A stretch of DNA of 30,649 nucleotides from a virus, in the IMG/VR virus record IMGVR_UViG_3300004807_000080, positions 1-30,649 of that record. The stretch is one strand, 5' to 3'. The translations under genes and the position numbers were made by a program. Below the pieces are notes generated by a model. It was not told where the DNA came from, made no database searches, and was given only the letters and a program-made list of their open reading frames with translations. Of this stretch, positions 1 to 6,336 are shown one piece after another (the stretch's first letter is position 1; the number at the start of each line of letters is the position of its first letter).

Positions 1-1
1 C

Positions 2-868
2 CTCGAAAACGTCCCTGGTTTACTTACCAGTCAACGAGGAGCAGACATGGGAGCAGTTATCGGAACGTTGGCCGAACTCGGGTATGGCTGTGCCTGGCGC
101 GTGTTGGATGCAAAAGAGTTTGGAGTACCCCAGCGGAGGCGGAGAGTCTTCATCGTTGCGAAACGTTTTGGAGACGCCGCCAGTTGCGCCAAAGTATTAT
201 TTGAGCGCTCGAGCGTGCGAGGGAATTCTTCGCAGAGCGGAACGTCGAGAGAAGAAATTGCCAGAGAAATTGGATCGAGCATTACGAGCACAGATTCTTC
301 GGAGCGAGAAACTTTTGTAAAAGTAATTCGTTCTGGCGCAAGGGACGCTGAAGGAAACTTGCCTCCAGAAGTTTGGCGTGCGGAAGAAACAAATCCAACA
401 CTTAATCAGTTTGATCAAGGCGACTCTAGATCTGTAACAATTGTTGTAGAACCGCCTTCAGACGAAAGCATTATTTTCTACGCAAATCATGGTCCAGATA
501 TTCGCATTCAGGGCAACACCATTAACACACTTGCAGCTCGTATGGGTACTGGTGGAAATAATATGCCAATGGTTGCTGAAGTAATGAGTTTTACTGCAAC
601 AAACGGATCTACATACGGTGGTTGGGAAAAAGAACACTATCCAACCGTTACTGCCACTCAGTCAAGCGAAAGTTCTGGCATTCAATATGGCATTAGAATT
701 GATAACACCGTTCGCAGGCTTACGCCGGTCGAGGCGGAGCGTTTACAAGGTTTTCCGGATCAATGGACAGCAAGTCAATCTGACAGTCAACGTTACAAAC
801 AAATGGGTAATGCTGTTGCGGTTCCTGTAGTTCAATGGATTATAGATGGAATTGCAAATTTAAAATAA
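2..868 (+). CDS. DNA (cytosine-5) methyltransferase, C-terminal part (5' end outside the window)
   Basis: The reading frame is open from base 2, so the start lies upstream of the window; 288 residues are visible. It begins with the ENV motif (motif VI, ENVPG), followed by the QRRRRVF block typical of motif VIII, a variable target-recognition stretch in the middle, and near the C-terminus the TPVEAERLQGFP block (motif IX) and QMGNAVAVPV (motif X). These are the hallmarks of the Dcm/M.HhaI family, which methylates C5 of cytosine using S-adenosylmethionine. The catalytic PC motif IV would lie upstream and cannot be checked. A phage enzyme of this kind usually protects the genome from host restriction. 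A 16-bp direct repeat overlaps the stop codon. Confidence 0.93.
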   Translation, partial: LENVPGLLTSQRGADMGAVIGTLAELGYGCAWRVLDAKEFGVPQRRRRVFIVAKRFGDAASCAKVLFERSSVRGNSSQSGTSREEIAREIGSSITSTDSSERETFVKVIRSGARDAEGNLPPEVWRAEETNPTLNQFDQGDSRSVTIVVEPPSDESIIFYANHGPDIRIQGNTINTLAARMGTGGNNMPMVAEVMSFTATNGSTYGGWEKEHYPTVTATQSSESSGIQYGIRIDNTVRRLTPVEAERLQGFPDQWTASQSDSQRYKQMGNAVAVPVVQWIIDGIANLK

Positions 869-904
869 ATTAACGACCGCCTTTTATTTTTAAAATAAAT
901 TAAC
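859..904 (+). repeat. 16-bp direct repeat spanning the methyltransferase stop
   Basis: The sequence TTTAAAATAAATTAAC occurs at 859-874 (covering the stop codon) and again at 889-904. It is A+T-rich and may reflect a small local duplication. No function is evident. Confidence 0.6.
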
Positions 905-934
905 AAAGCGTCAGCGTCAAAAAAATTTTTCTGC

Positions 935-946
935 GGGGGTACCCCC
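935..946. terminator. G/C palindrome after the methyltransferase gene
   Basis: A perfect 12-bp palindrome, GGGGGTACCCCC, is followed by a T-containing stretch (AACTTTATT). It could end transcription of the methyltransferase, but there is almost no loop and the T tract is interrupted, so it is only a weak terminator candidate. Confidence 0.35.
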
Positions 947-959
947 CAACTTTATTCTT

Positions 960-1100
960 ATCTCTATGTAATGACCGCGTTATAGAGGTTTACAACACGA
1001 TTGATAAATAAGTAGGTAGCTACCGGTGCTTTTACATGCATGGGTGCTACCTATACCGCACAGAAGGATGAGGTCGTCCTTAATCGGACCCTTCTATGCA
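960..1100 (+). other. non-coding stretch with three successive stem-loops
   Basis: The 263-bp gap 869-1131 holds no plausible gene. Its right half can fold into three hairpins: CTCTA...TAGAG around 962-988, an 8-bp stem TAGGTAGC/GCTACCTA at 1013-1020 and 1046-1053, and AGAAGG/CCTTCT at 1062-1067 and 1090-1095. The first stem contains the palindrome GGTAGCTACC at 1015-1024. It does not fit a tRNA. It may be a structured RNA or simply a regulatory spacer. Confidence 0.35.
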
Positions 1101-1115
1101 GTACACATAGCACTG

Positions 1116-1132
1116 TGTTACACTATAGCACA
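1116..1132 (+). promoter_or_regulatory. extended -10 promoter giving a probable leaderless mRNA
   Basis: TGT precedes TACACT (1119-1124), an extended -10 of the TGn-TAnnnT kind. Seven bases separate it from the ATG at 1132, so transcription would begin on or next to the start codon. There is no Shine-Dalgarno sequence. Leaderless mRNAs are common in actinobacteria. Confidence 0.5.
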
Positions 1133-1434
1133 TGTTTAAAGGATTGTTTGATTATTCAGTAATAACGAACAAGATTGATCCAGCTTGTGGTGACTGGCCA
1201 GAAACAGGAAACATTATCTATTTCCATATGTCTGGAAATGAGGTTATCTACATAGGCTACAGTAGGAACTTTATTCGTAGGCAAAGAGAGCACAGAATAA
1301 AGTCTCCTTGGTGGGACGAGATAACAAGTATTCGTTTCGTCCGCGTTCATAAATATTACAAAGATCCGTTTATTTTAGAAAAACTTGCTATAAAACAGTT
1401 CAAGCCAAAATACAACGTAAAAATGAATGACTAA
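1132..1434 (+). CDS. GIY-YIG nuclease-domain protein
   Basis: This 100-residue protein has the core of the GIY-YIG fold: NIIYFHM for the first strand (residues 27-33), then VIYIGYSRNFIRRQREHR with the YIG motif, an arginine and a histidine in the expected places. A later glutamate in ILEKLAIKQF precedes the KPKYN motif often seen at the end of these domains. The family makes metal-dependent DNA cuts as homing, repair or restriction enzymes. Here it is a bare domain with no extra DNA-binding module, so its target is unknown. It converges with the leftward glycosyltransferase gene with no gap. Confidence 0.8.
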   Translation: MFKGLFDYSVITNKIDPACGDWPETGNIIYFHMSGNEVIYIGYSRNFIRRQREHRIKSPWWDEITSIRFVRVHKYYKDPFILEKLAIKQFKPKYNVKMND

Positions 1435-2127
1435 TTACAAGTAGCGCAATACATTCTTAGGATCTATTGCAGGCTTTTGTTGACGTAAAAAATGCTCTTG
1501 AGTAATAGCCATTTTTCCTATATGTCTAGACGTAGCACCTGTGTGTAGGGCAATTGGAATACCTGATTTCTTACACTGTTCACAGAAGTAGTTGTCTTCG
1601 CTCACTTCTATGCCATTAGCGAGTAATCCATCTGAGAACCATGGTGCCCATACGTCTGGATTATCAGCTTTTATCTTCTCAAAGACACTGCGGTGAATAA
1701 GAACGTATCCCGCTCCGACACTTTCCAAATTTTCTACAATGCTGTTTTCAGGATATGAACCAAGCCAACCACGCTCTGTCTGTGCATTTACCTTAAACGA
1801 TGGAGTCTCATCAGGAAAATGAAAAAAATACATTCCTGACAAAACTGGATATTTTTCTGCATCAGCAGCTTCTACCAACGTGTCAAAATCCTTAATACGA
1901 ATGATCACGTCCGTATCAAGCATCAGTAACCAGTCAGCAGTCGTGTCCTCCAAAAAATTTTTAGTCAATCGTTGTCGATTTACACCAATGTATGATCCAG
2001 TGCAATTTATATAGTCTGTAACGACGTTTTTGCGATTCCAAATAATGTCCATGACGCTCATGGCAAATTCGTTATAAATAGTCCCCGACGTAATCCAGCC
2101 AATTGCTATTGTCTCATTATCTTTCAT
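1435..2127 (-). CDS. GT-A type glycosyltransferase (phage)
   Basis: This 230-residue protein opens with a nucleotide-binding-like strand (IAIGWITSG) and has a DxD motif, DTD, at about residues 71-73 within WLLMLDTDV. That aspartate pair binds the metal and sugar nucleotide in GT-A glycosyltransferases. A later SEDNYFCEQCKKSG segment resembles the acceptor-side helix of phage members. Such enzymes may glycosylate modified phage DNA or virion proteins; the acceptor cannot be told from sequence. The ATG overlaps the stop of the upstream gene as TAATG, so the two are probably translationally coupled. Confidence 0.75.
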   Translation of the reverse strand: MKDNETIAIGWITSGTIYNEFAMSVMDIIWNRKNVVTDYINCTGSYIGVNRQRLTKNFLEDTTADWLLMLDTDVIIRIKDFDTLVEAADAEKYPVLSGMYFFHFPDETPSFKVNAQTERGWLGSYPENSIVENLESVGAGYVLIHRSVFEKIKADNPDVWAPWFSDGLLANGIEVSEDNYFCEQCKKSGIPIALHTGATSRHIGKMAITQEHFLRQQKPAIDPKNVLRYL

Positions 2128-2480
2128 TAGATTATGCCAAACCTGTCTGATGTAACTTTCACAATTACGTTACCTGGTCGTGCATGTAGGGCTTTTGAAT
2201 GTGGTGTGATAATTTCTACGCTCGCAAACGTTTCGTTTGATTTTGTTACGACCTTTTCTACGTGCAGTATAGCCTCTACCCCTAACCATGATAGAAAGTC
2301 CCCAGAATCGAATTCTAGACCTATTACGTAGCCTTCTAGAGTAGTCTTGTTGCCTTCGATTTCAATGACGTGTAGCGGAGTGTCGGTTGAATCGGTCTGA
2401 AAGTAACGATTCAAAGCTCCGCGAAGATTACGAGATCGCTCCCCCGCCAATTTTTGTAGTTCTTCTTTTAATTCGCTCAT
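2127..2480 (-). CDS. hypothetical protein coupled to the glycosyltransferase
   Basis: A 117-residue soluble protein with a charged N-terminal helix (MSELKEELQKLAGERSRNL) and a beta-rich C-terminal half containing LEGYVIGLEFDSGDFLSWLGVEAI. No family is recognised. It is the first gene of a two-gene leftward unit ending in the glycosyltransferase. It appears to start directly at the transcription start, with no Shine-Dalgarno sequence. Confidence 0.7.
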   Translation of the reverse strand: MSELKEELQKLAGERSRNLRGALNRYFQTDSTDTPLHVIEIEGNKTTLEGYVIGLEFDSGDFLSWLGVEAILHVEKVVTKSNETFASVEIITPHSKALHARPGNVIVKVTSDRFGII

Positions 2481-2486
2481 GTTTAT

Positions 2487-2495
2487 ACAGTATCA
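2487..2495 (-). promoter_or_regulatory. extended -10 promoter, probable leaderless start
   Basis: On the minus strand TGA-TACTGT lies six bases before the ATG at 2480. The -35 region is weak, which is usual for extended -10 promoters. The arrangement matches the other leaderless candidates in the window. Confidence 0.45.
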
Positions 2496-2609
2496 AATAT
2501 GGTACCTAATTTCCAGTCTTACGACGGTGGTGAACATATGTTCTCATATAAGAGATCAAAATTTGCGTATGTGTGCACCCGGCCGATGTTTCGCTGTTTG
2601 GGTGTTGGG

Positions 2610-2733
2610 TGGCTGGTGGGGGTGGTCAAGGGGTTAGGGGGGGGTCATTTTCCAAGATCACCCGAGGGGGCAGGGGGGCAGGGGGTCAGGGGGCAGGGGG
2701 TCAGGGGGTCAGGGGTCAGGTGTCAGGGGGGGG
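2610..2733 (+). repeat. G-rich minisatellite with G-quadruplex potential
   Basis: Between the divergent genes at 2480 and 2901 the plus strand carries many runs of four or more G. From about 2664 to 2733 these form an imperfect tandem array of 7-8 base units, (T)CAGGGGG. Enough closely spaced G runs are present for intramolecular G-quadruplexes. The stretch stands out sharply from the A+T-rich surroundings. Confidence 0.8.
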
Positions 2734-2841
2734 AATTGTCCTATGGAATTAGTAACAAGCTATGTTACGAAACCCCTTAGAAATTGTAACAATAAAAAAA
2801 CATAAGAAAACACTAAAACAAACACTATGACCCTAAAACCA

Positions 2842-2850
2842 TGTTATGAT
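2842..2850 (+). promoter_or_regulatory. extended -10 promoter for the 2901 cassette
   Basis: TGT-TATGAT at 2842-2850 is a good extended -10. It is followed by a short hairpin (TAAGGG/CCCTTA) and then the AAAGGAAAGG ribosome-binding leader before the ATG at 2901. Confidence 0.5.
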
Positions 2851-2900
2851 TATTTACATAAGGGCACTAAAACCCTTAAAAATAAAGGAAAGGTAGTACC

Positions 2901-3125
2901 ATGAAACACTATGAATACAGCGAAAACAACAAGCGACAAGATGTAGCCAGATTCTGGCAGATGGCAGGTAAGGCATTAACGCCACCTTGTGGCGGTGAAT
3001 GTTGGGATTTAGAAGATGGCGTCTTTACTTACTGTGACACCTGCACAGATGAGAAAGAATTAAATGCAAGCATTCAACCATTTACCGATTCACTATGGGC
3101 TAAGTCTCGCAAGGGTGGTAACTAA
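2901..3125 (+). CDS. small cysteine-rich hypothetical protein
   Basis: This 74-residue protein has a cysteine arrangement, CGGEC at about residues 29-33 and YCDTC at about 48-52, that could hold a zinc ion; the rest is charged. The start is well supported by the AAAGGAAAGG leader seventeen bases upstream, a leader shared with the genes at 3559 and 4571. It heads a two-gene cassette with the gene at 3128. No family is recognised. Confidence 0.65.
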   Translation: MKHYEYSENNKRQDVARFWQMAGKALTPPCGGECWDLEDGVFTYCDTCTDEKELNASIQPFTDSLWAKSRKGGN

Positions 3126-3127
3126 TC

Positions 3128-3367
3128 ATGCCTAAATACACCACCACAGCAGGGCGTAGCGTAATGACCTTTAACCGCATTCAGCGTGACGGTCTCACTG
3201 TTCAGGTAGGGAAGCCTTTTACTAGTCAGGATTCTAAGGTGACTGGCATAGTTCAGCGCATAGATAGACGCTATAACAAGGCAGGGCGTGTAATGCCTAA
3301 CCTCTTTAGTATCTGCCTAGATGTAGACGGCGTAGAAAGGTGGACTACCCTAGATTTGACCAAGTAG
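3128..3367 (+). CDS. small basic hypothetical protein
   Basis: A 79-residue, beta-rich, basic protein (GRSVMTFNRIQRDGLTVQVG; IVQRIDRRYNKAGRV) that starts two bases after the stop of the preceding gene. The pattern of short strands and basic turns could suit a small beta-barrel nucleic-acid binder, but no family match is claimed. It ends just before a strong G/C hairpin. Confidence 0.6.
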   Translation: MPKYTTTAGRSVMTFNRIQRDGLTVQVGKPFTSQDSKVTGIVQRIDRRYNKAGRVMPNLFSICLDVDGVERWTTLDLTK

Positions 3368-3378
3368 GGCGGATAATG

Positions 3379-3401
3379 CCCCCCCCTCTCTCGGGGGGGG
3401 G
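3379..3401 (+). terminator. C8/G9 hairpin terminator
   Basis: Eight C at 3379-3386 and nine G at 3393-3401 form a very stable stem with a six-base loop. More G/C inverted segments follow to about 3446. There is no T tract directly after it, so it may act as a processing or pausing element as much as a classic terminator. Confidence 0.5.
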
Positions 3402-3558
3402 CGCACGCCCGAGGATTCGCCCCGAGGGGGGCGGTTTCTCGGGGGTGACACAAGTCACCCTACTAAAGATCACTAACAAGCTAAAAATGCTGGCTTAAAA
3501 AAATTGGCTAGATTTTTTATCTTTGGGGTGGTCATAAAATAAAGGAAAGGCATTACTA

Positions 3559-3705
3559 ATGAAACAAGATTACAGCGACTGGCTAGAGAACTTGGCGGAG
3601 TCAAACGAGTTTGCGGATTACGTTTGCGACAATTTGCCACGTGAAACCATAGTAGAATTACTTGAGAAGTTTGCGGAGATTAAAATAAATGAGGCAGGTT
3701 ACTAA
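3559..3705 (+). CDS. small acidic hypothetical protein
   Basis: A 48-residue acidic, helical protein (start MKQDYSDWLENLAE) with the shared AAAGGAAAGGCATTAC leader directly upstream. It is the first of four genes at 3559-4299 joined by one-base TAATG overlaps. No family is recognised. Confidence 0.6.
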   Translation: MKQDYSDWLENLAESNEFADYVCDNLPRETIVELLEKFAEIKINEAGY

Positions 3706-3788
3706 TGAGAGAATTAGCATTTTTTTTAATCGGGGGTAGCATAGGCTCATGGGCTCAATACTTTATTATGAGAGGGGGCAAGTTCTAA
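3705..3788 (+). CDS. 27-residue membrane micropeptide
   Basis: Start and stop overlap the neighbouring genes as TAATG on both sides, which makes this very short frame credible. Residues 4-20 (LAFFLIGGSIGSWAQYF) form one hydrophobic span followed by the basic tail MRGGKF, suggesting an inner-membrane peptide with its C-terminus inside. The role is unknown; a small lysis, exclusion or membrane-tuning peptide is possible. Confidence 0.5.
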   Translation: MRELAFFLIGGSIGSWAQYFIMRGGKF

Positions 3789-4000
3789 TGGGAAAGAATT
3801 ACAGCGAAACAATTTTAAGTAGAGATTATGACGAGACTTTAACGCTTGCAGAGGTTAAGCGGTTATGTGTAGAGCATGGCTTAGGCGTAGGGGGTGTTTA
3901 TGCTTCCGCCGAGGATTTCGGGGTCTTACTATCTGAGCCATACAATGAGGGGGGAGAGGTTTTTACTTGGGGCCCTTTCATGGAATGGCTAGGCTACTAA
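3788..4000 (+). CDS. hypothetical protein
   Basis: A 70-residue acidic protein. The ATG at 3788 was chosen over an in-frame ATG at 3749 because it sits in the TAATG overlap and follows GAGAGGGGG. It contains LAEVKRLCVEHGLG and a glycine-rich GVGGVYAS turn. No family is recognised. Confidence 0.6.
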   Translation: MGKNYSETILSRDYDETLTLAEVKRLCVEHGLGVGGVYASAEDFGVLLSEPYNEGGEVFTWGPFMEWLGY

Positions 4001-4299
4001 TGGCACAAGATCGAATTACTAACGAAAGATTAGGGCAGGCTATTACTTTTTACCTTAACGCTTGCAAGAATGCAGGAATGAAAGGTGAACAGTTAGAGGG
4101 GGCTTGTGTAACCGCCCCTTATGGTAATAATTTTTACTTTGTTAGATTTATTGAAACGCCTAAAAGAGAATGGCTACATGATTTGCCAGGTTTCAGGGGC
4201 TCGGGTGGAATGGGCTACCGTACTAAGAGAGAGGCTTACGAAAGAATCCTACAATCCGCTAACGCAATAAATGAACTAAACGCCTTAATGAATGCTTAA
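4000..4299 (+). CDS. hypothetical protein
   Basis: A 99-residue protein starting at the TAATG overlap at 4000 (MAQDRITNERLG). Upstream in-frame ATGs lie inside the preceding gene and are less likely. It has an amphipathic N-terminal helix, a beta-rich centre (NNFYFVRFIET) and a C-terminal helix. It closes the four-gene cassette ahead of a G/C hairpin. Confidence 0.6.
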   Translation: MAQDRITNERLGQAITFYLNACKNAGMKGEQLEGACVTAPYGNNFYFVRFIETPKREWLHDLPGFRGSGGMGYRTKREAYERILQSANAINELNALMNA

Positions 4300-4315
4300 A
4301 CAGTTAAAAAAATGA

Positions 4316-4348
4316 ATGAGGGGGGGGCTAAATGCCCCCCTTGTTTCA
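4316..4348 (+). terminator. rho-independent terminator
   Basis: Runs of G (4320-4327) and C (4335-4340) pair across a short loop, with TTGTTTCATTTT following. It closes the 3559-4299 cassette. Confidence 0.65.
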
Positions 4349-4431
4349 TTTTCAGCTTAGATCAGCCTAGATCACGATTTTCGACACCCTGCAGCGGAGC
4401 CAATACTTTCCTATTAGATTACTTTTTAAGT

Positions 4432-4467
4432 CTCTAAAAAACGATTTTAGAGGGTAGTTTTTTTGTT
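4432..4467 (+). terminator. A/T hairpin with T tract
   Basis: CTCTAAAA (4432-4439) and TTTTAGAG (4445-4452) form an 8-bp stem with a five-base loop. A T7 run follows at about 4458. It may be a back-up terminator in the 271-bp gap 4300-4570, which otherwise holds no gene. Confidence 0.5.
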
Positions 4468-4570
4468 ACATAATTGTAATAAAATAAATGCAATAAATAA
4501 CACTATAAGACGTAGAAACTGTGATAAGAATAAAGGGTAGTAAATAACCACTAAAGGAAAGGCATTACCA

Positions 4571-4834
4571 ATGCAAGCAAACACAGTAAGCATTGAATTA
4601 GATAAGAGGGATTATGGCTATTGGGAACATGACAAGACCAGCAAGATCCATTCTTTCTATTCAAGTTTTGTAAATGACGAGGGAGATAAGAACTACGTTA
4701 TCGTAATCGCTGGTCTCATGATTACTTTTGATTCATTCAATGAATACCGTAACTTCCTCGCCTCGCTGGCGGTCTCGGAGAAAGAGGCACAAGAGGTAGA
4801 GGCTCGGGAAATGTTAGAGGCTATGAGCATTTAA
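4571..4834 (+). CDS. hypothetical acidic protein
   Basis: An 87-residue protein preceded by the shared leader AAAGGAAAGGCATTACCA. The central part is beta-rich (NYVIVIAGLMITFDSF) and the C-terminus is an acidic helix (SEKEAQEVEAREMLEAM). It is alone in its unit: a strong hairpin follows 22 bases later. Confidence 0.6.
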   Translation: MQANTVSIELDKRDYGYWEHDKTSKIHSFYSSFVNDEGDKNYVIVIAGLMITFDSFNEYRNFLASLAVSEKEAQEVEAREMLEAMSI

Positions 4835-4856
4835 GAAAAGAAAAGGCACAAGGTAG

Positions 4857-4883
4857 GAGCGAGGGGGGCACTCCCCCTCGCTC
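4857..4883 (+). terminator. 11-bp G/C stem-loop terminator
   Basis: GAGCGAGGGGG (4857-4867) pairs with CCCCCTCGCTC (4873-4883) across a five-base loop. It closes the single-gene unit at 4571. The following T content is poor (TAGCTTT). Confidence 0.6.
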
Positions 4884-4918
4884 TAGCTTTGGCGGGATCT
4901 CGCTGCCGGGGTCGATCT

Positions 4919-4938
4919 GCGAGGCAGTGCGAGGCAGT
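4919..4938 (+). repeat. 10-bp tandem direct repeat
   Basis: GCGAGGCAGT is repeated twice head to tail. Next to it, around 4962-4974, AGCGCT occurs twice. These lie in the gap 4835-5063 just before the first copy of the dispersed element. Confidence 0.5.
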
Positions 4939-4974
4939 GCGGATCACTGACGGAGGGGATAGCGCTGAAGCGCT

Positions 4975-5010
4975 GGTATAAAAAATTTCGACAAGAAAAT
5001 GTATTTTAAG
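4975..5010 (+). repeat. dispersed tripartite element, copy A
   Basis: This is the first of seven same-strand copies. It has three blocks: GGTATAAAAAA, then CGACAAGAAAA, then TGTATTTTAAG. It lies just upstream of the extended -10 TGA-TACAAT (5020-5028) that serves the gene at 5064. Confidence 0.75.
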
Positions 5011-5019
5011 TTTTTTAAG

Positions 5020-5028
5020 TGATACAAT
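5020..5028 (+). promoter_or_regulatory. extended -10 promoter for 5064
   Basis: TGA-TACAAT matches TGn plus a near-consensus -10. The -35 position falls in the end of the dispersed element rather than in a TTGACA. Confidence 0.45.
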
Positions 5029-5063
5029 TTGTAAGTATTAAAAATTACAAGAAAAGGAGCATT

Positions 5064-5231
5064 ATGAGTGAAGTAAAAACATTTGGTGCTGATGGCACCG
5101 AGGTCGTTTGGTTTGCTGAACTGACCGAGGCTATGGTTGCAAACTTGAGCCCCTACGAACTAAGCGCATTATGCGAGGAACTTAGTGATGCGGTTGCTCG
5201 GGCTTGTGACGATTACGAGGTGGCTGGCTGA
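5064..5231 (+). CDS. small acidic hypothetical protein
   Basis: A 55-residue acidic protein, MSEVKTFGADGTEVVWF onward, with helices rich in Glu and Ala. The ATG at 5064 follows AAAAGGAGC at ideal spacing; an in-frame ATG at 5019 has no ribosome site and lies in the promoter. It is coupled to the next gene by a TGATG overlap. Confidence 0.65.
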   Translation: MSEVKTFGADGTEVVWFAELTEAMVANLSPYELSALCEELSDAVARACDDYEVAG

Positions 5232-5449
5232 TGACTAGGAGAAACCGAAAAGGAACATTTGCCGAGCGTTATTTTGTCTGGTCGGTAGGAATGATTTCAT
5301 ACGCTTTAATGTTCTTTTGGACACAAGAACGCATACCCTTTAATAATTGTAGTATTGTCGTACAGTGGGTAGATAGTATTCTCCCCTCGTTGTTCGTTGG
5401 CATTGTCGGTATCTATGTTGGATACTTGGCAGTGACACATAGGCGCTAG
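5231..5449 (+). CDS. two-span membrane protein
   Basis: A 72-residue protein with a basic N-terminus (MTRRNRKG), a first hydrophobic span at about residues 14-30, a short polar loop with a cysteine, and a second span at about 48-68, ending THRR. By the positive-inside rule both ends lie in the cytoplasm. Its start overlaps the stop of the preceding gene (TGATG). No holin or other family match is claimed, although size and topology would allow a holin-like role. Confidence 0.65.
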   Translation: MTRRNRKGTFAERYFVWSVGMISYALMFFWTQERIPFNNCSIVVQWVDSILPSLFVGIVGIYVGYLAVTHRR

Positions 5450-5463
5450 GTAATGTGCGCTAG

Positions 5464-5501
5464 GGTGGGTGTGCCTATGTAAATAGGTGCGCCCGCCCGC
5501 C
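5464..5501 (+). other. long G-U-rich RNA hairpin
   Basis: GGGTGGGTGTGCCTAT and ATAGGTGCGCCCGCCC can pair over about 16 positions in RNA, with several G-U pairs and a four-base loop. It lies between the gene ending at 5449 and the terminator at 5531. Confidence 0.45.
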
Positions 5502-5530
5502 TTTCCAATACCTAACAAAGATCCCCCTGG

Positions 5531-5566
5531 AAACCCCTAGCTACTTCGGCTAGGGGTTTTCTTTTG
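5531..5566 (+). terminator. rho-independent terminator
   Basis: AAACCCCTAGC (5531-5541) pairs perfectly with GCTAGGGGTTT (5549-5559). The loop is TACTTCG and TTTTCTTTT follows. This is a textbook intrinsic terminator for the 5064-5449 unit. Confidence 0.85.
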
Positions 5567-5570
5567 GTGC

Positions 5571-5599
5571 TTGACTTGTTTAATTGTTTATGTTAATTT
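5571..5599 (+). promoter_or_regulatory. sigma-70-like promoter for 5639
   Basis: TTGACT (5571-5576), a 17-bp spacer, and TAATTT (5594-5599). Transcription would start just before the conserved leader hairpin. Confidence 0.6.
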
Positions 5600-5604
5600 T
5601 ATTA

Positions 5605-5633
5605 CGTAACCGCAAAGAGCGATTACGGAAAGG
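5605..5633 (+). promoter_or_regulatory. leader hairpin with ribosome site, copy 1
   Basis: CGTAA and CGC pair with GCG and TTACG around an AAAGA loop (5605-5627), with one C-A mismatch. The GGAAAGG ribosome site begins on the last stem base. The same layout occurs upstream of 6337 with compensating stem changes. Confidence 0.55.
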
Positions 5634-5638
5634 CAGTG

Positions 5639-5998
5639 ATGCAAGCAATAACAATGAATACTGATGGAATTAAAACACTCATTGAGTTCGACAAGTCGAA
5701 CGCATACAAACTATTGAGCGAAACAGTTGAGGGTCTTATTGAAGCCATTGACCTACCTTCGCTAAATGTAACTATGTGGGTAAATGAGGAATACAGATAC
5801 ATGGGTTTCGATCAGAATCCTACAGCGACCTCATTATTCATGAATGAGTATGATGTTAAAGATTACATTTCGGGGAATGTTGTTTTTACAAGCATGCTTA
5901 CGGACAGCGAGGGAAACACTGTTGGACTTGATGACAATCAAGTGCAAACACTTACGAATTACACCAAGCAAAGTTACCTAATTAAGTTGGGGGAATAA
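5639..5998 (+). CDS. DUF3846-type phage protein
   Basis: This 119-residue protein has the features I associate with the DUF3846 phage family: VEGLIEAIDLPSLNVTMWVNEE, a GFDQNPTATSLF segment, and GNVVFTSM near the C-terminal third. Members are usually found in actinophage and staphylococcal phage early regions and have no known activity. A GTG at 5636 is in frame, but the ATG at 5639 is better spaced from GGAAAGG. It overlaps the next gene as TAATG. Confidence 0.65.
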   Translation: MQAITMNTDGIKTLIEFDKSNAYKLLSETVEGLIEAIDLPSLNVTMWVNEEYRYMGFDQNPTATSLFMNEYDVKDYISGNVVFTSMLTDSEGNTVGLDDNQVQTLTNYTKQSYLIKLGE

Positions 5999-6210
5999 TG
6001 AAAACAATAACAGAACACATTTGTCATCATTCAGGACTTTACTATTCATGCAAACTAACCTATGCACAAGCAGTGCATAATTTTGCTATTGGCGGCATGG
6101 AGTGTATAAAGCAGTATGGCGCTAAGGCGTGTAATCACGCTATGGCTATGGCACAGCATGGTTTTGAGGCGTTAAAGAATGGAGTATTTAACTATAAAGT
6201 GCCAAAGTGA
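5998..6210 (+). CDS. hypothetical protein
   Basis: A 70-residue protein rich in His, Cys and Met (ICHHSGLYYSC; CNHAMAMAQHGF), coupled to the DUF3846 gene through TAATG. The paired Cys/His residues might bind metal. No family is recognised. Confidence 0.6.
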   Translation: MKTITEHICHHSGLYYSCKLTYAQAVHNFAIGGMECIKQYGAKACNHAMAMAQHGFEALKNGVFNYKVPK

Positions 6211-6223
6211 TCTAGAGCTTTTA

Positions 6224-6260
6224 TCCCCTCACCTTTTTAGGGTGGGGGGATTTTGCTTTT
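6224..6260 (+). terminator. rho-independent terminator
   Basis: TCCCCTCACC (6224-6233) pairs with GGTGGGGGGA (6241-6250), with one G-U pair. TTTTGCTTTT follows. It closes the 5639-6210 unit. Confidence 0.8.
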
Positions 6261-6287
6261 TAGATACATGCGCAAGTATAAATTATT

Positions 6288-6296
6288 TGGTATAAT
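6288..6296 (+). promoter_or_regulatory. extended -10 promoter for 6337
   Basis: TGG-TATAAT has a perfect -10 hexamer with a TGn extension. The start would fall right before the second leader hairpin. Confidence 0.6.
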
Positions 6297-6302
6297 AATT
6301 AT

Positions 6303-6330
6303 GTAATGGCAAAGTGCTATTACGGAAAGG
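6303..6330 (+). promoter_or_regulatory. leader hairpin with ribosome site, copy 2
   Basis: GTAAT and GC pair with GC and ATTAC around an AAAGT loop (6303-6323), with a G-U pair between them. GGAAAGG follows. Compared with copy 1 at 5605 the loop and spacing are kept, while stem bases differ in a pairing-preserving way. Confidence 0.55.
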
Positions 6331-6336
6331 GGTTTT

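Noticed and set aside
1010-1100. tRNA-like fold before the GIY-YIG gene
   Set aside because: Stems do not form a cloverleaf with an acceptor arm, and no T-arm GTTCNA motif is present.
2499-2780. Rightward open frame across the G-rich repeats (93 codons)
   Set aside because: Its sequence is mostly the minisatellite read as Gly/Gln/Val/Arg repeats, it has no ribosome site, and it overlaps the promoter region of the leftward gene.
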